This document shows positions 8,122 to 17,898 of a stretch of DNA of 64,000 nt, piece by piece; position 1 is the stretch's first letter, and each line of letters starts with the position of its first letter. Made by a program: the position numbers and the translations under genes. The notes under the pieces were generated by a model. It searched no databases, was not told where the DNA came from, and saw nothing but the letters and a program-made list of their open reading frames with translations. The DNA comes from Ulvibacterium marinum (GTDB taxonomy: Bacteria; Bacteroidota; Bacteroidia; Flavobacteriales; Flavobacteriaceae): the NCBI RefSeq assembly GCF_003626755.1, contig NZ_RBCJ01000002.1:62001-126000 (forward strand), written 5' to 3'.

Positions 8122-11100
8122 ATGGATATAATATTAAAAAGAGTAAAGGAGAAAAGGAGCTTTAAGGGTTTTTCTTTGTCCTTGCTATTTCTTTTGTTCG
8201 GGATAGGAGGCCTTTTGGCCCAAAACCTTCAAGTTACAGGTACGGTTACCGCAGAGGAGGACGGTATGCCCTTGCCCGGAGTTACCATATTGGTGGCGGA
8301 TTCCAATAATGGGGAAACCACCGATTTTGATGGAAATTATAGTATATCGGTTCTGGCCAACGCAACCTTGGAATTTTCCTATATCGGTTTTGAAACCAAA
8401 TATGTAGCGGTTAATAACCAATCGTCAATCAATGTGGCATTGAGCGTTAGTGCGGAGGCCTTGGATGAAGTTGTGGTAACCGCACTTGGAATCAAAAGGT
8501 CTGACAAGTCTTTGGGTTACGATGTTGAAAAAGTGGGCTCGGAAGAACTTACCCGGGTAGCGCAAGAAAACGTACTTAATAGTCTTTCAGGTAAGGTTAC
8601 AGGGGTTACTCTTAATAATACCGGGGGAACGGGATCCTCCGTTAGTATGGTGATTCGTGGGGCCATTTCCCTAAGTTCGGATAACCAACCGCTCTTTGTA
8701 ATAGATGGGGTGCCCGTAGAAAGCTCCTTGAACAATGTTGGAGGTTTCGGGAATCGAAATCGTGTCGATTATGGTAATGCCATTTCTGACTTGGATCCCA
8801 ACAGTATTGAAGACGTGACTATTCTAAAGGGGGCCAGTGCGGCCGCACTTTATGGTTCACGTGCAGGTAACGGGGTAGTGCTCATTACGACGAAGAAAGC
8901 GAAAAAGGGCCAAAAAATGACGATAAACGTGGTAACAAACACGGTCTTTGATATTCCGGTTCGATTTTTAGACGCCCAACACCAATTTGGAAGTGGGTTC
9001 CTTTCGTATTCTCCCGAATCACAAGGAGGGAGTTATATTTTGCCCGATGCCTTGCCTGCCGGGGGTAACGGTGGACCCGAGTTGGATCGAGGTTACTATG
9101 CTGTTCAATGGAACGCACCGTTGGACGCCAATGGCCAACCTATACCCACAGAGCTGGTATCCCATCCGAATAATGTGGAGAATTTTGTAAATACGGGAAT
9201 TACCACAACCAATAGTATAACGGTAAGCAACAGCAGTGATGTTCTCAACTATAGATTGGGCGTAACCAATATGGCCAATACCGGGATTATTCCAAATTCG
9301 GACATTAAAAGAAACAGCCTCTCGCTTTCGGTGTCCTCTGAGCTTAATAAAAAGTTGACCATTAGCACAAATATAAACTTCGTAAACAGTTATGCCGATA
9401 ACCGACCGGCCTCGAATAGGGGGGCAAATCCTTTGGAATGGGCCTATAAGGTGCCGGCCAATATTGATATACGTGATCTGCGCGACTATGACCTGCCCGG
9501 AACCGAGGTCTTGGGGCTGGGTAACGCGTCCTTTAATAACCCATGGTTTTTGGCCAATGAGATAAACAATAGCTTCTCACGTTATCGTATTTACGGGAAT
9601 GTAGGTTTGGAGTGGAAGTTATCCCCGAACTTTAGTATCCGTTCATCGTATAATCTCAACTATTTTAATCAAACCCAGGAAACCAAGATGGCACCGGGAT
9701 ACGCCCGAGAAGCCAATAATGGTACGTATGGAATTGCGAAAACAGATGGTTTGGAAACCAATGTCGACATTTTAGCCACCTACACGAAAGACTTTGGTAA
9801 TTTCGATTTTTCAATATCCGGTGGGGGTAACCTGATGTACCAGAGACAGACGGGCCTTATTAACTCGGCCTTCAACGGAGCAGGACTTATTGCACCCAAT
9901 CTTTTTACAGTAGACAATATTGCCGCCGGATCCTTGAACTATTCTAGTTTTTTAAGGGAAAGGGGTATAAATAGTGTCTTTGGTACCGGAACCTTTGGTT
10001 TTATGGATATGCTGTATTTGGATGTTACTGCTCGTAACGACTGGTCAAGTACGTTGCCCGTTGAAAATAGGTCCTATTTTTATCCTTCCGCTTCTGTGAG
10101 TTTTTTGGTCAGCGAGCTGGTAGATATTCCTAAGGTAGACTTGTTAAAGCTGCGTGCGGGCTGGGCCCAAGTGGGGAATGACACTAGTCCGTATCGGTTG
10201 GGAACCTTTTTTAACAATGGTGGCCAGTGGGGCAATTCCATCTTGTTCAGTGGGGAAGGAACCTTGAATACGCCCGATCTTGAACCTGAACAGGCTACCT
10301 CGCTCGAATTTGGGCTAGATTTGAATATGTTCAACAATCGTTTGCGTTTTGAGGGTACCTACTATACGGTTGAGAACAAGAACCAGATTATTAATGTGCC
10401 TTTGGCCGGGTCTTCCGGTTTTAGCAGTGTAAGTATCAATGCCGGGATTTTGGAGAGTACTGGCTACGAACTTGCTTTAGGTTTTACCCCCGTACGCACT
10501 GAAAACTGGGACTGGGACCTGAACATCAATTATACCAGTAACGAATCGAAAATACTTGAACTAACCGAAGGGGTGGATTTTATCCAGTTTTGGAGTGAAA
10601 ATCGTAGTGTTTCACGAGGATACGCCCAAAATGCCGCTACTGGGGAAGATGGTCTGGTGGGTAATATCTATTCCCGAAAAATTTTAAGGGTTACCGATGA
10701 GAATTCGCCCTACTTCAACTATCCGTTGATCGAACCTGGGGAGGGTGAGCGTTTGGCCAATACCGAAGAATATTTTAAAGTAGGCAATTACAATCCCGAT
10801 TTCATCATGGGTTTGCAGAGTAGCTTGCGTTTTAAGAACTTTACCCTTAACATGACCTTTGATTGGCGTTCTGGAGGGCAGTATATGTCACAAACTTCGC
10901 GTTACATGGTCGAGGATGGCTATGGACAACAGTTGTTGGATAATATCGTTAATCCAGGTATACCTGATGTAGGTCCGGAGATGAGACAATGGGTCTTAGA
11001 TCGAGCGGATCAATTATTACTGGCAGAATCGTTTCCAAGGGTAGGAGGTACCCCGGGAAATGGCGGATTGCCAGAGACCTTAGGTGGCCAATTGGTGTTT

Positions 11101-11526
11101 GATGGAGTTTTTGTTCCAGGTGTAGTAGGGGAATACGATGCGGATGGCAATTTTGTACTGATTTCGGAAAACCTTGGGGACGAGGGTACCTTTGTAATGC
11201 CCTTTTCCATATCCAATCCATGGACTTTTGGTACGCCGCACATGTTCGATGCCGACTTCATAAAATTGCGCGAAATTTCCTTAGGATATGATTTGCCCAG
11301 CAAATTTACGTCCAGAGTCGGAATCGATAAGTTGAGCTTTGCCGTTTATAGTCGGAATATCATGTTATGGACTAAGGATTCCGCTTTTGGCGTTGATCCG
11401 GAACGTGCTTTTGAAGCGGAGACTTCAAGTGGTAATAGAGGAACCCAGTTTAAGCAGGGTATCGAGCGGTATAATGTTGAACCATGGGTGATTCCCGTTG
11501 GGATAAGAATCGGTATAACCTTTTAA
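8122..11526 (+). CDS. SusC/RagA-family TonB-dependent outer-membrane transporter
   Basis: The 1134-residue protein has a signal peptide ending about residue 34 (GGLLAQ), then a carboxypeptidase-regulatory-like beta-sandwich (about 37-110; GMPLPGVTI and TDFDGNYSI), the TonB-dependent plug (about 115-240; EVVVTALGIKRSDKSLGY, then PLFVIDGVPVE and GASAAALYGSRAGNGVV) and a 22-strand barrel ending in the aromatic terminal strand GIRIGITF. These are hallmarks of SusC-type importers, which pair with a SusD lid to bring oligomers into the periplasm using TonB energy. It lies 40 bp after the PKD lipoprotein gene and 23 bp before the SusD-like gene, so the three form one operon. Confidence 0.97.
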   Translation: MDIILKRVKEKRSFKGFSLSLLFLLFGIGGLLAQNLQVTGTVTAEEDGMPLPGVTILVADSNNGETTDFDGNYSISVLANATLEFSYIGFETKYVAVNNQSSINVALSVSAEALDEVVVTALGIKRSDKSLGYDVEKVGSEELTRVAQENVLNSLSGKVTGVTLNNTGGTGSSVSMVIRGAISLSSDNQPLFVIDGVPVESSLNNVGGFGNRNRVDYGNAISDLDPNSIEDVTILKGASAAALYGSRAGNGVVLITTKKAKKGQKMTINVVTNTVFDIPVRFLDAQHQFGSGFLSYSPESQGGSYILPDALPAGGNGGPELDRGYYAVQWNAPLDANGQPIPTELVSHPNNVENFVNTGITTTNSITVSNSSDVLNYRLGVTNMANTGIIPNSDIKRNSLSLSVSSELNKKLTISTNINFVNSYADNRPASNRGANPLEWAYKVPANIDIRDLRDYDLPGTEVLGLGNASFNNPWFLANEINNSFSRYRIYGNVGLEWKLSPNFSIRSSYNLNYFNQTQETKMAPGYAREANNGTYGIAKTDGLETNVDILATYTKDFGNFDFSISGGGNLMYQRQTGLINSAFNGAGLIAPNLFTVDNIAAGSLNYSSFLRERGINSVFGTGTFGFMDMLYLDVTARNDWSSTLPVENRSYFYPSASVSFLVSELVDIPKVDLLKLRAGWAQVGNDTSPYRLGTFFNNGGQWGNSILFSGEGTLNTPDLEPEQATSLEFGLDLNMFNNRLRFEGTYYTVENKNQIINVPLAGSSGFSSVSINAGILESTGYELALGFTPVRTENWDWDLNINYTSNESKILELTEGVDFIQFWSENRSVSRGYAQNAATGEDGLVGNIYSRKILRVTDENSPYFNYPLIEPGEGERLANTEEYFKVGNYNPDFIMGLQSSLRFKNFTLNMTFDWRSGGQYMSQTSRYMVEDGYGQQLLDNIVNPGIPDVGPEMRQWVLDRADQLLLAESFPRVGGTPGNGGLPETLGGQLVFDGVFVPGVVGEYDADGNFVLISENLGDEGTFVMPFSISNPWTFGTPHMFDADFIKLREISLGYDLPSKFTSRVGIDKLSFAVYSRNIMLWTKDSAFGVDPERAFEAETSSGNRGTQFKQGIERYNVEPWVIPVGIRIGITF

Positions 11527-11549
11527 GAAACTAAAAAAATGAAATTGTG

Positions 11550-13211
11550 ATGAATCCAAGAAAAACTATACGGAGGTTCTATGGGCAATTGGCTTTGGCG
11601 ATGCTGACACTCGTTTTATTCTCTTGCCATGGACTAGAGGAACTCAATGAGAATCCAAATCAGTTGGATGCTGAGAGTGTTGACCCTAATCTTTTGATTT
11701 CCACGGTAATCAATAATACGGGCAAAACTATTGTTGGTTTGGGCTTTGGCGATATCGCCGGTGTGATGCAGCATACTCAAAAGGACGGTTGGTCCGGAGG
11801 TCATAATGCCTATGATTGGACAAGTGAAAGCTACAACTGGTCGAGCTATTACCAAACCCTAAAGAACAATCAAACCATGCTCGAAAAGGCAGAAACCGAA
11901 AATCTTGATTTTCACGTAGGGGTCGGCCTTGTGCTAAAATCCTATTTATTCGGGATGATTGCCGACCTGTATGGTGATGCCCCATACTCAGGAGCGCTTA
12001 GAGGAGATCAAGGAGCGGAGTTCTTTGATGCTCCGTTCGATGCCCAAAGGGATATATATCTTGGTATTTTTTCCGATTTGGAAAGGGCGAATACCTTACT
12101 TTCCGGAGATTCCTATTTGAATGTAGAAGCAGATCAAGATATCCTATATGGTGGGGATGCTAGTAAATGGCGCAAATTGGCCAATTCCTTGGCTTTACGT
12201 TACTATATGCGCCTGTCCGAGAAGGAGTCCCAACTGGCCCAGCAGGGAATCGCAAAAATTGTGGGTAATCCTGGGACCTATCCATTGATCTTAAACGTGG
12301 TGGATGATGCCAATATGGGATATATTGGAAATAGTTCTGCGGATGCATGGCCCACCAATACCGTTTTCGATGAGGACCCCCAGGGCGCCTATATGCGGAT
12401 AAAAATGGGGAAGACCTTGGTCGATATCATGCAAGATCTGAATGATCCGCGTTTGGGCGTTTGGGCGAATAGAGTGGCCGTTCCCTTAGCGGTAGAAGCA
12501 GGGGTTGCCGATGATTTTGATGAAGTAATCAACGGGGAACGACGTGTTTCACAGGCCATAGTTGATAATTATGAGGCCACCTATGGCTATCCAGTGGATT
12601 TTGACCCGGACTATGTAGGATACCCTACAGGAATGACCCTTGGTGCGGTGTACAACCTAAGCAAAGATCCTAATCAAGGGACCTTTAATGAACATGCATC
12701 CCAGTTAAATGAGATTTACAGGGAGGCCAGTGGTGATTTACTGCAGGCCCGTTTCATGTCGGCCACCGAAGTGAATTTTATATTGGCCGAGGCGGCCTTC
12801 AAAGGTTGGATTGGAGGCTCTCCCGAAACCTATTATAATATGGCAATTCAGCAATCTCTTAATGCCTGGGGCGTAGGAAGTGCTTATGGGAGTTACATTG
12901 CTGGCCCCGCAGCCTATGGTGACTACGAAGATATAATTATCCAAAAGTGGATAGGTAGTTGGACGGCCGCTACGGAGGCTTGGTTTGATTATAGAAGAAC
13001 TGGCATTCCCGATTTGCAAACAGGACCAACCGCAAAGAGAACCGTACTCCCTATACGATTCTACTATAACGAAAATGAATTGGAAAATAATACCACGAAT
13101 GCGGAGGCGGCCATCAATAATCTGGAGACTACTGAATTCAATGGAACAGATCCCCAAAACAGCGCATGGTCCAAGATATGGTTGTTACAGGGTACAAATG
13201 AACCCTATTGA
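11550..13211 (+). CDS. SusD/RagB-like outer-membrane lipoprotein (SusD-like group 2)
   Basis: The 553-residue protein starts at ATG 11550 (a GTG directly before it is in frame). Its lipobox ends at Cys26 (LVLFSC) and is followed by the typical ELNENPNQ. The sequence fits the SusD-like group 2 type, with helical TPR-like repeats (for example VGLVLKSYLFGMIADLYGDAPYSGA and WRKLANSLALRYYMRLS) and the C-terminal FNFILAEA-type and QKWIG stretches. SusD proteins close over SusC and bind the ligand. The partner is the susC gene 23 bp upstream. A strong terminator follows at 13236, so the operon ends here. Confidence 0.95.
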   Translation: MNPRKTIRRFYGQLALAMLTLVLFSCHGLEELNENPNQLDAESVDPNLLISTVINNTGKTIVGLGFGDIAGVMQHTQKDGWSGGHNAYDWTSESYNWSSYYQTLKNNQTMLEKAETENLDFHVGVGLVLKSYLFGMIADLYGDAPYSGALRGDQGAEFFDAPFDAQRDIYLGIFSDLERANTLLSGDSYLNVEADQDILYGGDASKWRKLANSLALRYYMRLSEKESQLAQQGIAKIVGNPGTYPLILNVVDDANMGYIGNSSADAWPTNTVFDEDPQGAYMRIKMGKTLVDIMQDLNDPRLGVWANRVAVPLAVEAGVADDFDEVINGERRVSQAIVDNYEATYGYPVDFDPDYVGYPTGMTLGAVYNLSKDPNQGTFNEHASQLNEIYREASGDLLQARFMSATEVNFILAEAAFKGWIGGSPETYYNMAIQQSLNAWGVGSAYGSYIAGPAAYGDYEDIIIQKWIGSWTAATEAWFDYRRTGIPDLQTGPTAKRTVLPIRFYYNENELENNTTNAEAAINNLETTEFNGTDPQNSAWSKIWLLQGTNEPY

Positions 13212-13235
13212 TTTTATGATATATGTAATGTCCAT

Positions 13236-13265
13236 AAAAAGGTCTTTTCTAAAAAAGACCTTTTT
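13236..13265 (+). terminator. Rho-independent terminator after the SusD-like gene
   Basis: A 13-bp perfect stem (AAAAAGGTCTTTT paired with AAAAGACCTTTTT) encloses a tiny loop and ends in a T-rich tract, 24 bp after the SusD stop codon. It separates the PKD-SusC-SusD operon from the aldolase gene. Confidence 0.85.
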
Positions 13266-13525
13266 ATATAAATATTGGTGTCCACAAGTTTCGTTATCAG
13301 TTGATTGGGAATTGGTATAAATATCCATTTGCGATTACCTCTAGCAGTCTATAAAAGCGGGTATATATGTGCTCGGTTTCCTTTTTAAAGTTGCATTCCC
13401 CATAAACGAAATAAAGATTGGAAAGGTGTCCTGAAGACGGTTAAAATATAATAGGTTTCCTGTAACATTATGGTTGTACAGGTCTTGATTTTAAGCTTTA
13501 TTCGGTAAAACAAAATAGTATATTT
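13266..13525. promoter_or_regulatory. Intergenic control region before the first aldolase gene
   Basis: No gene is visible here. The region holds copy 2 of the shared motif at 13439-13455 (GGTTAAAATATAATAGG; 15 of 17 positions match the corresponding core of the copy at 30756). It also has an imperfect inverted repeat, CCTGTAAC...GTTGTACAGG, at 13459-13482, 43 bp before the ATG. Either could be an operator for the downstream aldolase gene. No clear TAnnTTTG box was found. Confidence 0.4.
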
Positions 13526-14443
13526 ATGCAATTGCCCTTAAAAGGTATTATTCCACCTATGGTTACTCCTTTGCTTGAAAATAAGGAATTGGATCTTGTC
13601 GGTGTTAATAATCTTGTTGTGCATCTTCTTCAAGGCGGAGTCCATGGTATTTTTATTTTGGGTACGAATGGGGAAGGTCCCAGCCTTAGCTATGCCTTGA
13701 GGAAACAACTGATAACCGAGGTTTGCAAAATCGTTGATGGGGCCGTTCCGGTGTTGGTAGGTATAACGGATACTTCACTTGAAGGGACCCTGGAAATTGC
13801 CCATCATTCCAAAAAAGCTGGAGCCGATGCACTGGTGGTGGCCCCGCCTTTCTATTTTCCAATTTCTGATCAGGAAATGAACACATATCTTGAAGCAGTG
13901 GCCCACTTGTTGCCGCTACCCTTTCTATTGTATAATATACCTAGTTGTACCAAACTACACCTAGGAATTGATGTTGTAAGAAGGGCCAGAGATTTAGGGG
14001 CCATTGGGGTAAAGGATAGTTCGGGAGACATTGCATCCCTGAACCGGATAATAGAAGAGTTTCGGAATGAACACGACTTTTCCATAATCGCTGGCAACGA
14101 ACTCTTTCTAGCAGATACCATGCTTAGGGGAGCGGATGGAGCTGTTGCGGGTGGAGCTAACTTTTTTCCGGGACTATTTGTGGAATTGTATAATGCGTGC
14201 CTTCGAAAGGATCAGGAAAGTATTGTTGAGCTCCACCGGAAAGTCCAAAAAATTGATGAAACCATATACCAGGTAGAGAATTCCCAGACAAGTAGTATCA
14301 AGGCCATAAAATGTGCGCTGTCCCTTATGGGCATCTGTGGCGATTCCATGGCCCAACCCCTTGCTAAACTAAACCCTGAGCAAAGAGCCCAGGTCAAAAA
14401 CCACTTGGAAGAATTGAATTATGGCGAATACTTCTTTCTATAG
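13526..14443 (+). CDS. DapA/NanA-superfamily class I aldolase (paralogue 1)
   Basis: This 305-residue cytosolic protein is a full-length dihydrodipicolinate synthase/N-acetylneuraminate lyase family TIM barrel. The substrate-carboxylate loop is GTNGEGPS (residues 46-53), the catalytic Tyr136 is in LLYNIPS and the Schiff-base Lys163 is in GVKDSSGD. The family includes DapA, sialic acid lyase and several 2-keto-3-deoxy sugar acid aldolases. A true lysine-pathway DapA usually reads GTTGE in the loop and a second Thr-rich motif, so a catabolic aldolase acting on a 2-keto-3-deoxy acid or nonulosonic acid is more likely here. A close paralogue lies at 20213. Copy 2 of the shared regulatory motif sits 70-87 bp upstream. 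Confidence 0.88.
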   Translation: MQLPLKGIIPPMVTPLLENKELDLVGVNNLVVHLLQGGVHGIFILGTNGEGPSLSYALRKQLITEVCKIVDGAVPVLVGITDTSLEGTLEIAHHSKKAGADALVVAPPFYFPISDQEMNTYLEAVAHLLPLPFLLYNIPSCTKLHLGIDVVRRARDLGAIGVKDSSGDIASLNRIIEEFRNEHDFSIIAGNELFLADTMLRGADGAVAGGANFFPGLFVELYNACLRKDQESIVELHRKVQKIDETIYQVENSQTSSIKAIKCALSLMGICGDSMAQPLAKLNPEQRAQVKNHLEELNYGEYFFL

Positions 14444-14672
14444 TATAATAAACCTGAAAACATTCCTGAAATGAAATGGGCATGATTGCGATAATCCAAT
14501 GCACCGAGTTATGCCCACCTAAACACTTGGGGCCGGATTATTTTAGCATCAAACCTGTCCGTACTATATGGGTCAAGTTTGCTTATGATCATAGAACAAT
14601 AATGAAGTGTTTTGGACTTTTCGCGTTTTAGCAAATGGAAAAAGTAGAAACCACTCCAATAAAAATAAATAC

Positions 14673-16118
14673 ATGGAAAGAACCAGGATACAAAAGTTTG
14701 CCGTTGTAGTACTGATTCTATCAATCACTTTGTTGGCTACCTTTTTCCCTTTTCAAATTCATTTTGAAAATGCGTTATCGCTAAAGCCCGAGTCGGACTA
14801 CACTATAAAAATAGAATTTTGGCGCATTCTGTTTGAACCATTTTTAGGACCTCTTCTTTATGCGAACAGGTCGCTATACGCCTTGGAAGAGTTGCCTATG
14901 ATTCTGCTCTGGATACTCATTCTTCATGTGTTTTTTTATGGGATAGGCACTTTTAAATCAGTAGGAAATCGAAAAAAAAAGGGTTTGGAACTACTTGTAA
15001 ATTTACCGCTCATTGCGGGTATCCTCTTTGCGGTTTTTGTTCTTATCCTCTTTATACCCTTGCCCAATAATACCATAGTGAACAATTCCAAGGATACAAT
15101 ATTGGTTACCACGCATGCCCATACCGAATTCAGTCATGACGGATTGATCTCTCAGGAAAACATGTGGAAATGGCATAAGAGAAATGGCTTCGACGCTTTT
15201 TTTATTACCGATCATGCCAATCATAGAAAAACTTGGGAATTTGCCCAAGATCAAAAAAAAGGAAAATTTCCTATGGATCCGTTGGTGATGATCGGGGAGG
15301 AATATTCCGCTTCCAATCATATGAGTCTATTGGGACTCAACAATTCATTTGAAACCCGCGGAATGGCCGATAAGACCGTGATCGATTCGGTTCATCATCA
15401 TGGGGGAGTGGTAATAATCAACCATTGGTTTGATGGAAAGGGCAAGGAAAAGGAGTTGTACCATGAACTTGGTGCTGACGGTTTTGAAATCGAAAATTCC
15501 GGGAAGGACCTGTACTATGATAGGAAGATTTTTGAGGAACTCCGGACATTTTGTGAAGAAAATGAATTGCTCATGATCGGAGGTTTGGATTTTCATGGTT
15601 ATGGAAGGCTATGTTCCCTATACAACGGTTTAGTAATACCTAACTGGGATAATTTGGACTACAATTCAAAGCAGCTGGCAGTTTTGGATGTTCTAAAGAA
15701 TGGTCCCCAGGAGAAAATCAAAACCCTGCTCTATAAGGACCGCCCCTTTTATCCCAAGACAAATCTATTTCTAAGACCTTTTGTGAATGCCGTTCATTAT
15801 TTTAGAACCTTGAACCTTTATCAGGTATTTTCCTGGATTTTTTGGTTGTTAGTTTTTCAATTTCTGGGAAAGGCTATTAAAAAAACCCTTGTCCCGCCTA
15901 GAACCGGAATTCTTATCTTAGGTATGGTCAGTGCTTTTTTCCTAATAGGTCTCACCATCCTCTACTATTTCAGAGGTGTGACAGTCGAGGGGTATAGTGA
16001 ATTGTACTGGGAATATAGTGTTGTACTTGGACCTATTGGTCTTGCCCTTTGTTTATATGCTTCAGGGGTCATTTATTTTAGATTTTTCAAAAACCGCTCA
16101 AAAGCGATTTCTAGATGA
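14673..16118 (+). CDS. Membrane protein with a PHP-type metallo-phosphoesterase domain
   Basis: The start chosen is ATG 14673 (481 residues); an ATG 22 codons earlier lacks support. Two or three membrane segments come first (about 10-25, 75-95, 112-132), then a PHP domain with metal-ligand motifs THAHTEFS (His148, His150), FITDHANH (Asp179, His180), GEEYS, INHWF and GLDFHGYG. Four more hydrophobic segments follow at about 375-475. PHP domains hydrolyse phosphoesters or act on other small molecules with a trinuclear metal site. Flanking by membrane helices on both sides is unusual for the family. Its stop overlaps the start of the GH31 gene (ATGA), so the two are translated together. Its role in the pathway is unknown. 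Confidence 0.75.
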   Translation: MERTRIQKFAVVVLILSITLLATFFPFQIHFENALSLKPESDYTIKIEFWRILFEPFLGPLLYANRSLYALEELPMILLWILILHVFFYGIGTFKSVGNRKKKGLELLVNLPLIAGILFAVFVLILFIPLPNNTIVNNSKDTILVTTHAHTEFSHDGLISQENMWKWHKRNGFDAFFITDHANHRKTWEFAQDQKKGKFPMDPLVMIGEEYSASNHMSLLGLNNSFETRGMADKTVIDSVHHHGGVVIINHWFDGKGKEKELYHELGADGFEIENSGKDLYYDRKIFEELRTFCEENELLMIGGLDFHGYGRLCSLYNGLVIPNWDNLDYNSKQLAVLDVLKNGPQEKIKTLLYKDRPFYPKTNLFLRPFVNAVHYFRTLNLYQVFSWIFWLLVFQFLGKAIKKTLVPPRTGILILGMVSAFFLIGLTILYYFRGVTVEGYSELYWEYSVVLGPIGLALCLYASGVIYFRFFKNRSKAISR

Positions 16119-17887
16119 AAAAAAAAGGGATCAAAATAATACTTTGGTCGGTTTTTGGGCTGGCCCTGGTGTCCTATTTTTATTTTCTACTTCCTTTTTG
16201 GGGTCTTCCTTTCAACTCGCAACGCCATGGGAATCCACCACTTACCCCTTCGTGGGCACTGGAATGTTGGTTGTGGGAGGATGATGTCAATACATCAGCC
16301 TATGTCAACGAATTGTTGGCGGGCTATCGGGAACATGATATCCCTGTACGTACTATCTTATTGGATAGCCCCTGGTCTGTTAGGTATAACGATTTTGAAA
16401 TCGATACGCTCCGCTACCCAAACCCGGATGCTTGGTTTAAAAATTTGGAGCAAGAGAACTACCGTGTTGTGCTTTGGATGACCAGTATGGTTAATAGTAC
16501 AAGCAAGGATGCCCAGATTAAGGAAGATAAAGTATGGTATAATGAGATGATGTCCAAGGGCTATCTGGCCAAGTCGGACGCACCCAATAAATGGTGGAAG
16601 GGTCATGGAGGGTTTGTCGATTATTCCAATCCGGAAGCCATGCACTGGTGGCAGGGCTTGCAACAGCGTGTTTTTGATTTGGGGATCGATGGCTGGAAGT
16701 TGGATGGTACGGCCACACTCTTTTGGAGCAAATTGGGACCAATCCCTTTCTTTTATAAAAGGACGAAAACTGGCCCAATGTCTACAAGAACCTATATGGA
16801 CCACTATTACCGAGATGAGTACATTTATGGACTTACACGGAACCCGGAATTTGTGACACTTTCAAGAGCTATTGATCGGGGCTTTCATCCAGAAGGTTTT
16901 GCACCTATAGATGCATCCCCTGTAAACTGGGTGGGGGATCAAGAGCATAAGTGGGTCACCCAGGAAATGATGAAAACCAAGGACGGTGAACAAAAGGATA
17001 TTGCTTTAGAGGGAATACAAGGGTTTTCTTCCGCCATTGAGAATGTGCTGGAGAGCGCCAAATTGGGATATAATATCATAGGTTCTGATGTTGCCGGCTT
17101 TTCGGGCAAAACAATTCCCCCGAGATTATACATCCGTTGGGCGCAATTTTCAACCTTTTGCGGTTTGTTCCTCAATGGAGGTCATGGAGAAAGAAGACTT
17201 TGGAAAAGAACGCCGGAAGAAATGGACATTATACGAAATTATAGTTGGTTGCATACGGAACTGGTGCCCTATATGTACCACTATGTGGTAACCGCACACA
17301 AAGGGGGACGCAGGTTACAAACGCCGCTAGGGAAGGGGAAGTACCACTATATGTTTGGGGATGATTTTCTTATAGCCCCCATTTATTCGGATTCCAAGAT
17401 CCGTGAAGTTTCACTCCCAGAGGGGCAATGGAGGTACTTTTTTAACGATAGGAAAATAGTGCAAGGCCCCACTACTTTTGAACGTAGTTTTTCTTTGGAC
17501 AAATTTCCGGTATATGTTAAGGAAGGGGCCATTATTCCTTTGGATGTAAAAAGGGATTATACCCATTTAGGCGACAGTACCTCCCAGGGCTTTGTTACCA
17601 TTTTAATGTACCCTGATGTGCGTAATGATTTTACCTATTTTACGCCGGATACAAGGGAAAAGACCCATATTTCATATCAACAGGTGGAGGATACGCTAAA
17701 GATACTTCTGGAAGGAAAAAAGATAGCACATATTCTACGAGTGCACTCCGATAGGGTACCCAAGGAAGTTCTGCTTAACGAGCAAAAAGTGGATTCCCTA
17801 GAATGGCGCTATGATACTACCGTCAATAAGATAACCATTCGAACGAATGCCGATTATAGGAAAGGAGAGTATACGATCAAGTTCTAA
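16115..17887 (+). CDS. Glycoside hydrolase family 31 enzyme, membrane-anchored
   Basis: The 590-residue protein has an N-terminal hydrophobic anchor (about residues 7-29). The GH31 barrel follows directly: PVRTILLDSPW, GIDGWKLDGTA with the probable nucleophile Asp197, NWVGDQEHKW with the probable acid/base Asp275 and GSDVAGFSG near residue 325. The C-terminal part is the beta-sandwich seen in the family (FLIAPIYSDS, FPVYVKEGAIIPL). The usual N-terminal beta-sandwich is largely missing, which makes it shorter than the common 700-900 residues. GH31 members are retaining alpha-glucosidases, alpha-xylosidases, sulfoquinovosidases or alpha-galactosidase-like enzymes; the KLDG motif does not settle which. 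It is coupled to the PHP gene and followed 11 bp later by a membrane protein gene. Confidence 0.9.
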   Translation: MKKKGIKIILWSVFGLALVSYFYFLLPFWGLPFNSQRHGNPPLTPSWALECWLWEDDVNTSAYVNELLAGYREHDIPVRTILLDSPWSVRYNDFEIDTLRYPNPDAWFKNLEQENYRVVLWMTSMVNSTSKDAQIKEDKVWYNEMMSKGYLAKSDAPNKWWKGHGGFVDYSNPEAMHWWQGLQQRVFDLGIDGWKLDGTATLFWSKLGPIPFFYKRTKTGPMSTRTYMDHYYRDEYIYGLTRNPEFVTLSRAIDRGFHPEGFAPIDASPVNWVGDQEHKWVTQEMMKTKDGEQKDIALEGIQGFSSAIENVLESAKLGYNIIGSDVAGFSGKTIPPRLYIRWAQFSTFCGLFLNGGHGERRLWKRTPEEMDIIRNYSWLHTELVPYMYHYVVTAHKGGRRLQTPLGKGKYHYMFGDDFLIAPIYSDSKIREVSLPEGQWRYFFNDRKIVQGPTTFERSFSLDKFPVYVKEGAIIPLDVKRDYTHLGDSTSQGFVTILMYPDVRNDFTYFTPDTREKTHISYQQVEDTLKILLEGKKIAHILRVHSDRVPKEVLLNEQKVDSLEWRYDTTVNKITIRTNADYRKGEYTIKF

Positions 17888-17898
17888 TACTAAACAGA

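Noticed and set aside
13526-14443. Call of this aldolase as lysine-pathway DapA
   Set aside because: The loop motif, the catabolic context and a close paralogue in the same locus fit a sugar-acid aldolase better.
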